Assembly: GCA_016303195.1 (NCBI GenBank)
Contig: JAEDMD010000041.1
Coordinates: 1-11,837 of the forward strand
Direction: 5' to 3'
Source of the DNA: Oscillospiraceae bacterium
GTDB taxonomy: Bacteria; Bacillota; Clostridia; Oscillospirales; Ruminococcaceae
Length of the DNA stretch: 11,837 nucleotides
Positions 1-5,777 of this stretch are shown one piece after another. Made by a program: the position numbers and the translations under genes. Positions within the stretch are counted from its first letter, which is position 1. Each line of letters starts with the position of its first letter. Under the pieces are notes generated by a model. The model was not told the origin of the DNA. It was given only the letters and a program-made list of their open reading frames with translations, and searched no databases.

Positions 1-1
1 T

Positions 2-40
2 TCGGGGGAAGAACCTTTCCTCAGAAAGGTTTTCCCCCGA
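2..40 (-). terminator. Long hairpin, possible terminator of the prfB operon
   Basis: Bases 2-10 pair with 32-40 and 12-19 pair with 24-31, giving 17 base pairs with one bulged G at position 11 and a four-base loop (20-23). It lies 50 bases past the stop of the last gene in the minus-strand prfB operon. A terminator for that operon is the natural reading, but the minus-strand bases after the stem run off the window edge and the two visible ones (AA) are not uridines. No T-run follows on the plus strand either. It could instead be a repeated intergenic hairpin. Confidence 0.4.
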
Positions 41-89
41 TAATTACATATAAAACTGCTATATGAGTACCACTCTTAAATCCCGTTCT

Positions 90-602
90 TCATTCTTTCC
101 TGTTCATGTAGACACCTATGGAATGATGCTCGTATTCAAGCGAATAATCGCCAAATACCGCCACATCCTCCGCTTTCAGCAATCCGTCCGACACATTCCT
201 GTACTTACCTGTATAATGTATCACTCTGCCTGCGGTGTCTATGTCAAAATCCATGTCAAATCTTATACATTCCCCTGCTGTCTCTTTGTCAAAATAAAAC
301 CGCAGTTCCGTTCCGTCCTTTACCGCCGTGAAGCTGTATAATCCTGCCTCATCTGCCTTTATACCTATGTCATTTCCGCTTATCTTAACATTCTGCGGAT
401 ACGTCATACTGTACAGACATTTCAGCTCACAATCCGAAACAGGCACTTTCTCGCCGTCGATGGTCAGCGTGATACCGCCTTTTATCCTGCTCCCCCTGTA
501 AAAATATCCATAGAACATTTCAGGGAAAAACAGGAACATCATACCGCCGAGGATACCGAATACAATGACAAATGCTACAAGGAAACGCAGCAGCCGTTTC
601 AT
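90..602 (-). CDS. Membrane-anchored protein of unknown function (170 aa)
   Basis: I do not recognise the family. The protein starts with a short basic stretch (MKRLLRF) and one strongly hydrophobic segment at about residues 4-27, so it is probably anchored in the membrane or exported with an uncleaved signal. The remaining roughly 140 residues alternate polar and hydrophobic positions, as in a beta-rich extracytoplasmic domain, with cysteines at Cys-58, Cys-62 and about Cys-112. The ATG is preceded by AAAGGCGG at a normal distance. The gene begins 16 bases after the prfB stop with no terminator between, so it is probably cotranscribed with prfB. That may reflect position only, because release factor 2 has no known membrane partner. 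Codon use looks like the neighbours. The reading frame is secure and the function is unknown. Confidence 0.8.
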   Translation of the reverse strand: MKRLLRFLVAFVIVFGILGGMMFLFFPEMFYGYFYRGSRIKGGITLTIDGEKVPVSDCELKCLYSMTYPQNVKISGNDIGIKADEAGLYSFTAVKDGTELRFYFDKETAGECIRFDMDFDIDTAGRVIHYTGKYRNVSDGLLKAEDVAVFGDYSLEYEHHSIGVYMNRKE

Positions 603-618
603 TTACCGCCTTTCGGCA

Positions 619-1737
619 TCACTTTTCAAGTGTGCCGTGTGACAGGGATTTCAGATATGCATTGATGAATCCGTCGATATCACCATCCATAACTGCCTGA
701 ATATTACCATTTTCAAAGCCTGTACGTGTATCCTTTACAAGTGTGTACGGCATGAAAACATATGAGCGTATCTGTGAGCCCCATGCTATCTGGTTCTGAA
801 CACCCTTGATATCGTCGATCTTTTCAAGATGCTCTCTCTCCTTGATCTCGATGAGCTTTGAACGGAGCATTTTCATAGCGTAATCCTTGTTCTGGTACTG
901 GCTTCGCTGTGTCTGACATGATACAACGATACCTGTCGGCTTATGAATAAGACGTACAGCCGAACTGGTCTTGTTTACCTTCTGTCCGCCTGCTCCGCTT
1001 GAACGGTAAACTTCCATTTCGATATCCTCAGGGCGGATATCAACTTCGATGGAGTCATCCAGTTCCGGCATTACTTCCAGAGCCGCAAATGAAGTGTGTC
1101 TGCGTCCCTGTGCATCGAAAGGAGATACACGTACAAGTCTGTGAACGCCTGACTCGGACTTCATGTAGCCGTAAGCATTTTCACCTTCGATAAGGATAGA
1201 AGCGGACTTCAGACCTGCTTCATCGCCGTCGAGATAGTCGAGAAGTTCAACCTTGAACTCATGGCGCTCAGCCCAGCGGTTGTACATACGGTAAAGCATT
1301 TCAGCCCAGTCCTGCGCCTCAGTACCGCCTGCACCTGCATGGAAAGTGAGGATAGCATTTGAGCCGTCGTATTCGCCGTTAAGGAGAGTTGAGAGCTTTT
1401 CGTCCTCCAGCTTGCTCTTGAAAGCCTCAGCTTCGGACTTTATTTCCTCGATGTCGCTTTCGTCCTCAGCTTCGATGGAAAGCTCGATAAGGGTAATAAG
1501 GTCTTCAAGGCTGTCATTGAGCTGTTTGAACTTTTCGATCTTACGCTCAAGGGACTTCTGCTCTTTCAGCACGTTCTGAGAATTTTCCAGATCATCCCAG
1601 AAGCCTTCCTTAGCTGTTTCCTCGCCAAGTTCCTCAACTCTTTTCTTGGCATTTTCTATATTCAGAACATCGGCAAGCTCCGTCATTTCCTTACGGTAGC
1701 CTGTCATTTCTACTCTGAGTTCATCAAGTAAAATCAT
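619..1737 (-). CDS. prfB: Peptide chain release factor 2
   Basis: RF2 recognises UGA and UAA stop codons in the ribosomal A site and triggers hydrolysis of peptidyl-tRNA. From the ATG at 1737 the protein has 372 residues. The stop-codon recognition tripeptide SPF falls at 205-207 and the catalytic GGQ at 250-252, the same numbers as in E. coli RF2. That supports this start over a GTG 18 bases upstream, as does the AAAGGA that lies nine bases before the ATG. The N-terminal helical domain (about 1-110) is acidic and coiled-coil-like. The reading frame is continuous through codons 24-28, where most bacterial prfB genes carry an in-frame UGA and a +1 frameshift, so that autoregulatory device is absent here. 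A good promoter lies just upstream, and a small membrane-protein gene follows in the same operon. Confidence 0.97.
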   Translation of the reverse strand: MILLDELRVEMTGYRKEMTELADVLNIENAKKRVEELGEETAKEGFWDDLENSQNVLKEQKSLERKIEKFKQLNDSLEDLITLIELSIEAEDESDIEEIKSEAEAFKSKLEDEKLSTLLNGEYDGSNAILTFHAGAGGTEAQDWAEMLYRMYNRWAERHEFKVELLDYLDGDEAGLKSASILIEGENAYGYMKSESGVHRLVRVSPFDAQGRRHTSFAALEVMPELDDSIEVDIRPEDIEMEVYRSSGAGGQKVNKTSSAVRLIHKPTGIVVSCQTQRSQYQNKDYAMKMLRSKLIEIKEREHLEKIDDIKGVQNQIAWGSQIRSYVFMPYTLVKDTRTGFENGNIQAVMDGDIDGFINAYLKSLSHGTLEK

Positions 1738-1769
1738 AAGATACAATCCTTTCACACATAGATGTACTT

Positions 1770-1798
1770 ATTATACCATGTTTTCCCGAACTTTGCAA
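1770..1798 (-). promoter_or_regulatory. Promoter of prfB
   Basis: On the minus strand the -35 box is TTGCAA (1793-1798), the spacer is 17 bases, and the -10 box is a perfect TATAAT (1770-1775) preceded by TGG, which makes it an extended -10. Transcription should start near 1763. That gives a leader of about 26 bases before the ATG at 1737 and would make the GTG at 1755 almost leaderless. Confidence 0.8.
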
Positions 1799-1852
1799 GT
1801 ACCACGAAAAGAAAAAATAATCAGACACCATTAATTACCCATTACAAATCGA

Positions 1853-1884
1853 AAAGGGCGAGATCATCCCGCCCTTTATTTTTA
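1853..1884. terminator. Hairpin terminator below the 185-aa gene, possibly bidirectional
   Basis: AAAGGGCG (1853-1860) pairs with CGCCCTTT (1870-1877) around a nine-base loop. On the plus strand ATTTTTA follows. On the minus strand the stem is followed by TTTTCGATTT. No plus-strand gene reads into it, so its likely job is to end the minus-strand 185-residue gene, whose stop lies at 2049. The repeat element at 1888-2048 separates the two. Confidence 0.6.
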
Positions 1885-1887
1885 TCA

Positions 1888-2048
1888 GAACCTGACCACA
1901 TAGGGTGAATGTACGGATTATCAGGCATAATTTTGTCGGTGACAAGGCAAAAATCCGCCGACGGGCTGTCGCCCTTCAAGGATTTTTAACGCAGTCACCG
2001 GCAAAATTTGACGAAAAGACGTGCATGAATCCCTATGTGGACAGGTTC
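1888..2048. mobile_element. 161-bp MITE-like palindromic element
   Basis: The element is an imperfect palindrome along most of its length. Its ends (1888-1905 and 2031-2048) are inverted repeats matching at 17 of 18 bases. Further in, 1909-1915 pairs with 2020-2026 (6 of 7), 1929-1943 with 1994-2008 (14 of 15), 1949-1956 with 1980-1987 (8 of 8) and 1963-1966 with 1971-1974. The trinucleotide TCA flanks both sides (1885-1887 and 2049-2051), as expected for a 3-bp target duplication. It contains no believable gene. It sits directly against the stop codon of the 185-residue gene, so it is transcribed as that gene's 3' untranslated region and could fold into one long hairpin. A MITE or other small non-autonomous element is the best reading. 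A cis-acting RNA structure is the alternative. Confidence 0.6.
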
Positions 2049-2606
2049 TCAGTTATCAATATAGATCACACCGAAGGAATCACTTGCAGATACAGGGATA
2101 AGTTCGCCGCCCTGCTTCTGGCACATTACCATTTTAACATTTTCAGCCTCAGCGATGAATGTACATTTGAGTTTCAGTCCCTCACCGTAAATAGCCGCCA
2201 TAATGCGCTTTCCGTTCTCATCTGCGGCAGAACCGAGTATCTGATATGAATGGAAACCGTTATCCTCCTTATCAACTTCCTTGCCGTCGATAAACATAGC
2301 GGCTTTCATCTTCTTGTTGTTACATTCTATCTTATGTCCGTTATATTCGGTGTAGAAAGTCTTTGTATCCTTATCATATAAAGTTTCCAGTATCTTTCCC
2401 ACAACACAGGCACAGTTACAGCCATCTAAGTGAGCGAATACGCTTATGTCAGAACCTGTCGGCAGTTCGCCTGCAAGTGTAGCTGAAAAGCGGATGCCGG
2501 GCTTATTTTCAGCAATAGTCTTTCCGTCAAACAGCAATTTTTCGGAATTCTCATTAACAAATACTATCTTATGATCTTCCCATTCTCCTGCATAATACTG
2601 AATCAT
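2049..2606 (-). CDS. Unknown protein with two similar halves (185 aa)
   Basis: I do not recognise the family. There is no signal peptide or membrane segment, so it is probably cytoplasmic. Two halves align by eye. HKI at 12-14, DGK at 27-29 and a G-x-x-I at 51-54 recur as HKI at 91-93, DGK at 107-109 and G-x-x-I at 132-135, with nearly equal spacing, which suggests an internal duplication of a beta-rich unit of about 60-70 residues. The first half has a CxCxC cluster (Cys-63, 65, 67) that could bind metal or be redox active, though no partner ligands are evident. I chose the ATG at 2606 because AAAGGA lies 11 bases before it. The ATG at 2618 overlaps that ribosome site. The gene is monocistronic, with its own consensus promoter and a palindromic operator, which suggests regulated rather than constant expression. 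Confidence 0.8.
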   Translation of the reverse strand: MIQYYAGEWEDHKIVFVNENSEKLLFDGKTIAENKPGIRFSATLAGELPTGSDISVFAHLDGCNCACVVGKILETLYDKDTKTFYTEYNGHKIECNNKKMKAAMFIDGKEVDKEDNGFHSYQILGSAADENGKRIMAAIYGEGLKLKCTFIAEAENVKMVMCQKQGGELIPVSASDSFGVIYIDN

Positions 2607-2631
2607 TTCTATTACCATCCTTTAAAAAAAT

Positions 2632-2650
2632 TGAATAGTCTGACTATTCA
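2632..2650. promoter_or_regulatory. 19-bp palindromic operator at the transcription start
   Basis: TGAATAGTC, one central base (2641), then GACTATTCA form a perfect inverted repeat with 9-bp arms. It begins at about the predicted +1 of the promoter at 2658-2686, where a bound repressor would block transcription. On the transcript it is followed by a run of seven uridines (2624-2630), so a weak AT-rich attenuator hairpin with a three-base loop is an alternative. No regulator gene lies in the window. Confidence 0.65.
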
Positions 2651-2657
2651 TAGAGAC

Positions 2658-2686
2658 ATTATAACATTATATACGATATTTGTCAA
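2658..2686 (-). promoter_or_regulatory. Consensus promoter of the 185-aa gene
   Basis: On the minus strand it reads TTGACA (2681-2686), a 17-base spacer, and TATAAT (2658-2663). Both hexamers match the sigma-A consensus exactly, and TGT before the -10 also makes it an extended -10. The predicted start is near 2651. Such a strong promoter with a palindrome at +1 is typical of a tightly repressed gene. Confidence 0.88.
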
Positions 2687-2730
2687 CATATAAAATCAAT
2701 CTTGGCAGAGAAATCAATTTCACTGATAAA

Positions 2731-2766
2731 CTGCAAAAATGAAACGGGACGGCAAATGCCGTCCCG
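2731..2766 (-). terminator. Terminator of the LCP-tatD-PP2C operon
   Basis: CGGGACGGCA (2745-2754) and TGCCGTCCCG (2757-2766) form a perfect GC-rich stem with a very short A-rich loop. On the minus strand it is followed by TTTCATTTTTG. It begins five bases past the PP2C stop codon, as expected for an intrinsic terminator. Confidence 0.85.
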
Positions 2767-2770
2767 AAGA

Positions 2771-3526
2771 TCATTCATCATCCTCCGAATAAACGATAGC
2801 GATGATAGTTATATTATCCTTGCATCCTTTTTCAAGGGAATTTTTCACAAGGCGGTCAAGCCTGTCTTTCAGCGGTTCGGGATATTCCAGAACTGCCTCG
2901 ATATCAAGGGGCGAAACGCTGTCCGAAAGTCCGTCGGTACACAGCAGAAGGATATCGCCGTACTCCATGCCGTCAAGCGGTATGAAATCCACCTTTGGTT
3001 CAGATTTGACATTTCCCAGCACAGGGAATATTATATGTCGGTGAACGTGAGTTTTCCGCTCCTCCATCGTGATAGTGCCTTCCTCATATAGAAGCTGTAC
3101 TAACGACTGGTCACGGGAGATCTGTCTCAGCTTGCCCTGACGGAAGCGGTAAAGTCTGGAATCGCCCACATTGAACGTCATAATGTTGTGTTCTTCATCA
3201 ATAGCAACACCGCAGACAGTAGCCTGCATATTATGAGTTTCGGGGTCTGAACGGCTGTAATCCGCCATTTTCCTGTGGATATCAAGGAGAGCGCCTTCAA
3301 GATCGATATTTTTCTCATAGCGCAGGTCACGGAGCATTTCCAGACACATTTTTGAAGCGACTTCGCCTGAGCGTTCGCCCGAAACTCCGTCGGAAACTGC
3401 CGCTATGAACGGGGCTTGTATGTTCTGTTCGGTGATCCCCGAATCCACTACTTCCCTGTTGACGAGCAGAGCGTCCTCGTTATGCGACATTACGCCTTTT
3501 TCTGTAATTCCGATACAGTAGAACAT
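2771..3526 (-). CDS. PP2C-family serine/threonine protein phosphatase
   Basis: This is a metal-dependent (Mn/Mg) phosphatase of the PrpC/Stp type that removes phosphate from Ser/Thr residues in the cytoplasm. At 251 residues it is a bare catalytic domain. All the metal-binding landmarks are visible: NED at 16-18, SDG at 45-47, GDSRLY at 121-126, CTDGLSD at 196-202 and DN at 237-238. The arginine seen near the start of many relatives is Ser-14 here, and the usual G-T-T motif reads QATV at 101-104. Both are mild departures. In many Firmicutes the gene is paired with a PASTA-domain kinase (PrkC/Stk). Here it is instead third in an operon behind an LCP-like wall protein and tatD, 19 bases after tatD, with AGAGG before its ATG. 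No kinase lies in the window. Confidence 0.92.
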   Translation of the reverse strand: MFYCIGITEKGVMSHNEDALLVNREVVDSGITEQNIQAPFIAAVSDGVSGERSGEVASKMCLEMLRDLRYEKNIDLEGALLDIHRKMADYSRSDPETHNMQATVCGVAIDEEHNIMTFNVGDSRLYRFRQGKLRQISRDQSLVQLLYEEGTITMEERKTHVHRHIIFPVLGNVKSEPKVDFIPLDGMEYGDILLLCTDGLSDSVSPLDIEAVLEYPEPLKDRLDRLVKNSLEKGCKDNITIIAIVYSEDDE

Positions 3527-3545
3527 ACCACACCCTCTTTCATGA

Positions 3546-4316
3546 TCATTTGATATTATATATCTGTTTTCCGTTATTGCAGGTGATGTCGATAAGCTGC
3601 TGAACGTCCATTTCCTTTATTTCAGCGGCTTTCTCGGCTGTATAGGCTATCATTGAGCTGTCACAGCGCTTTCCCCTGAACGGGACAGGTGCCATATACG
3701 GGCAGTCGGTTTCAAGGAGAAGCCTTTCCATCGGCACTTCTGCAAGAGCCTTCAGCGCTTTCTTAGCGTTCTTGAATGTGAGAACACCTGTGAAGCCGAT
3801 GTACATATCCAGCTTTATTATCTCCTTTGCCACCTCAGCCGAACCGCTGAAACAGTGGACTATCCCTCTCGGATGGTGCTTTTTCAGCAGTGTGAGAGTA
3901 TCCTCAACAGCGTCACGGCTATGGATGATAACAGGCAGGTCAAGTTCTTTGGCAAGCTCCATCTGCTCCTCGAATATCTGTATCTGTCTGTCTCTGTCGT
4001 AGCCGTCATAGTGATAGTCAAGACCTATCTCACCGACTGCAACGGCTTTGGGATTATTTCTGATGATATCTCTTGTGATGTCGATATGGTCAGCAGGGCA
4101 TCTGTCGGCATATTCGGGATGGAAGCCTGCCGCCGCATAGATATAGTCATATTTCTGTGAAAGTTCCGCATTCATGGCGGAATCCTCATCATCCGAACCG
4201 GGGAGAGTGACATATCTCACGCCCTTTTCGGGGAGAGTACGGAGAATCTCGTCCCTGTCCTCATCGAAAGCATGGTCGGCATAATGGCCGTGGGTATCAA
4301 AAATATTATTGTACAT
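3546..4316 (-). CDS. tatD: TatD-family metal-dependent hydrolase (DNase)
   Basis: TatD enzymes use a TIM-barrel amidohydrolase fold with two metals. Characterised members act as 3'-5' exonucleases or on D-aminoacyl ends. The 256 residues are of normal length. Metal and active-site motifs are all present: DTHGH at 7-11 (the usual third residue Cys is Gly here), GEIGLDY at 95-101, IIHSRD at 130-135, VHCFSG at 153-158 and ETDCPYMAP at 202-210 followed by FRGKR. The ATG lies three bases past the stop of the LCP-like gene with no ribosome site at the proper distance, so translation is probably coupled to that gene. A radical SAM protein of the family named for its association with TatD is encoded nearby at 8317-8928, but in a separate operon on the other strand. 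The exact substrate cannot be read from sequence. Confidence 0.93.
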   Translation of the reverse strand: MYNNIFDTHGHYADHAFDEDRDEILRTLPEKGVRYVTLPGSDDEDSAMNAELSQKYDYIYAAAGFHPEYADRCPADHIDITRDIIRNNPKAVAVGEIGLDYHYDGYDRDRQIQIFEEQMELAKELDLPVIIHSRDAVEDTLTLLKKHHPRGIVHCFSGSAEVAKEIIKLDMYIGFTGVLTFKNAKKALKALAEVPMERLLLETDCPYMAPVPFRGKRCDSSMIAYTAEKAAEIKEMDVQQLIDITCNNGKQIYNIK

Positions 4317-4319
4317 AGT

Positions 4320-5417
4320 TTACTGTTCAGCAGCCTCCGAAGTTTCCTCAGCGGATGTTTCCTCGGAAGCGGAAGTCTCCTCAGCAGGTGCATCTGTGCC
4401 GACTGTGACTGTTTCGCCTTCTTCAAGCGGAACACCTTCTTCGAGCGGAGCATTGATAGTTGCTCTCTCGGAGTTGTCAGGTTCAGCAGGTGTATTTTCG
4501 GTATCAGGTGTCGGTGCAGGAGCAACAGGAGAATCAGAGCCGAGGTTTTCGTCAGTGAAGTAATTCTCAACAACGCTCTTGATGAAGTTCTCGCTTGGGA
4601 GGAAATCCTGACCTGCATCAGTACCGTCGATGGTAAGGGAAACAGCGATGGATGAGCCGTTCTCGAACATATTCTTGATAGCGACCTTGTGGTTCTTGTA
4701 GTCAACGCTGGTAACAGTTGTATCACCAACAAGGTTGATGATGGAATTGAAGCTGCCGTCGAAACCGTCAGCGATTCTCTTTCCGTCAGCCTGATTTACC
4801 ATTGCAGAAAGGAGAGCCGCACTCTGGAGCGCACGTTCTCTCTCACCGCCCTTGAACATTGAGTAGGTAACGAATGTTTCTATCTGGGTCGAGTTCATGT
4901 ACTGACTGCTTCCGTCGTTCTTGAATCCTGCGATATCGACATTAACTTCATAGCTTACACCGCCGAAGATGTCGCAGGCTTTCTTGAATGAAGCAGAATC
5001 GAACTTCATATATCTGTCAACAGTGATGCCGAATGACTTCTGAACGAAATCAACAGCGGAGTTTGCACCGCCTCTGTCGTAGGAATCCTTGAGACCCTGC
5101 TGAGCGCCGTCGATGAGCGAGATCATATTTGTAGGCAGACCGATGAACACGATCTCTTTCTTGATCGGGATAGAGCGCATGAGGACGAAGGTTGAAGAAC
5201 ATCTCTGTTCAGGCTCGTCGAGTATCATAAGAATCGTATGGTTGTCGTCATAGGAAATAGTCTGACCTGTTCTCGGAGTAGGCTCAGGCGGAGCGGTGGT
5301 CTTGCCGAAGCCGAGATATCTGTATATTCCGAAGGCTGCGCCTCCGACTACGATAAGACCTATGAATATTGTCACGAGAAATGGTACGGCTATTGAACCG
5401 GATTTCCTTTTTGCCAT
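4320..5417 (-). CDS. LytR-CpsA-Psr (LCP)-like membrane protein with eroded active site
   Basis: LCP enzymes sit outside the membrane and transfer glycopolymers from undecaprenyl phosphate to peptidoglycan. The 365 residues show a basic N-terminus, one membrane helix (about 9-34), a Pro/Thr linker, an LCP-like domain (about 54-285) and an acidic Glu/Ser/Thr/Pro-rich tail (about 296-365). Family landmarks are recognisable: the strand at 60-66, FGITVDRYMKFD at 129-140, the GGV at 152-154, and RERALQSAALLSAM at 193-206, corresponding to the GR-x-x-RQ helix. By eye, however, the conserved Asp of the ADTMM motif is replaced (RCSSTF, 72-77) and the PRD motif reads PTN (95-97), while Arg-193 and Arg-195 remain. 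It may bind lipid-linked substrate without catalysis. It heads the operon, with AAAGGAG nine bases before its ATG. I found no convincing promoter just upstream. Confidence 0.78.
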   Translation of the reverse strand: MAKRKSGSIAVPFLVTIFIGLIVVGGAAFGIYRYLGFGKTTAPPEPTPRTGQTISYDDNHTILMILDEPEQRCSSTFVLMRSIPIKKEIVFIGLPTNMISLIDGAQQGLKDSYDRGGANSAVDFVQKSFGITVDRYMKFDSASFKKACDIFGGVSYEVNVDIAGFKNDGSSQYMNSTQIETFVTYSMFKGGERERALQSAALLSAMVNQADGKRIADGFDGSFNSIINLVGDTTVTSVDYKNHKVAIKNMFENGSSIAVSLTIDGTDAGQDFLPSENFIKSVVENYFTDENLGSDSPVAPAPTPDTENTPAEPDNSERATINAPLEEGVPLEEGETVTVGTDAPAEETSASEETSAEETSEAAEQ

Positions 5418-5534
5418 GATGAATGGCTCCTTTCATTTTATATATTCTATGCCTTTCAGGCAATTTTTAACCTTATTGTCAGCAGGATAATATTGCTCCT
5501 GCAATTCACTACAAAACGTATAATGTCGAAACAG

Positions 5535-5559
5535 AAAAATATGCGTCGAAAGATGCATA
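5535..5559 (-). terminator. Possible terminator between the SLOG gene and the LCP operon
   Basis: TATGCGTC (5540-5547) and GATGCATA (5552-5559) form an eight-pair stem with one mismatch and a four-base loop. On the minus strand it is followed by TTTTTCTG. It could stop read-through from the YpsA-like gene before the LCP operon, but it lies about 220 bases past that gene's stop and the stem is AT-rich. Confidence 0.4.
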
Positions 5560-5607
5560 AAAAAGTTTTCAAAAGTGGAACGTTAAAAACTATCTGCTGA
5601 AAATCGT

Positions 5608-5728
5608 TTATCAACATAGTTTTCCACATTTTCAACATTGTTTATTCCACGGCAATGTTTAAACACAATATTCAACAGCCTGTTGAAAACGAACAGACAT
5701 TCCTGTGAATGACAAAAAATGTTGAAAT
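5608..5728. other. Cluster of DnaA-box-like 9-mers
   Basis: The gap at 5418-5777 holds no gene. Within it, sites close to the DnaA box consensus TTATNCACA stand in both orientations. Forward: TTATCAACA (5608-5616), TTTTCCACA (5620-5628) and TTTTCAACA (5629-5637). Reverse: TGTTGAAAA (5681-5689), TGTGAATGA (5704-5712, reverse complement TCATTCACA) and TGTTGAAAT (5720-5728). Three of the six differ from the consensus by one base, and the others by two or three. A palindrome TTCAACAG-C-CTGTTGAA spans 5671-5687 and TGTTTAAACA is at 5656-5665. The density and AT-richness resemble oriC or the DnaA-box clusters known outside oriC in Bacillus subtilis. No dnaA or dnaN is present, so a DnaA titration or regulatory site is as likely as an origin. 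Confidence 0.5.
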
Positions 5729-5734
5729 ATGATA

Positions 5735-5762
5735 TTGCAAAATCGCAGGTTTGTGATATAAT
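5735..5762 (+). promoter_or_regulatory. Plus-strand promoter pointing into the SLOG gene
   Basis: TTGCAA (5735-5740), a 16-base spacer and a perfect TATAAT (5757-5762) preceded by TGA form a plausible extended -10 promoter. The start would be near 5769, nine bases before the 3' end of the minus-strand YpsA-like gene. It would make an antisense transcript or a short RNA beside the DnaA-box cluster. No plus-strand gene follows it. Confidence 0.45.
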
Positions 5763-5777
5763 AGATAGAGGACATTT

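Noticed and set aside
1738..1755. GTG at 1755 as the prfB start
   Set aside because: It would lie about eight bases from the predicted transcription start, and the AAAGGA site would fall inside the gene. The ATG at 1737 gives the canonical RF2 numbering.
1905..2249. Plus-strand frame of 114 codons over the palindromic element and the end of the 185-residue gene
   Set aside because: It reads across an inverted repeat and then antisense to a better gene, without ribosome site or family resemblance.
4217..4732. Minus-strand frame of 171 codons rich in Leu, Arg and Ser inside the LCP-like gene
   Set aside because: It overlaps the LCP-like and tatD genes in another frame, has a low-complexity Leu/Arg composition typical of a shadow frame, and has no ribosome site.
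5418..5777. Calling the gap oriC outright
   Set aside because: No dnaA, dnaN or other origin-linked gene is present and skew cannot be assessed in one window. It is kept as a DnaA-box-like cluster only.
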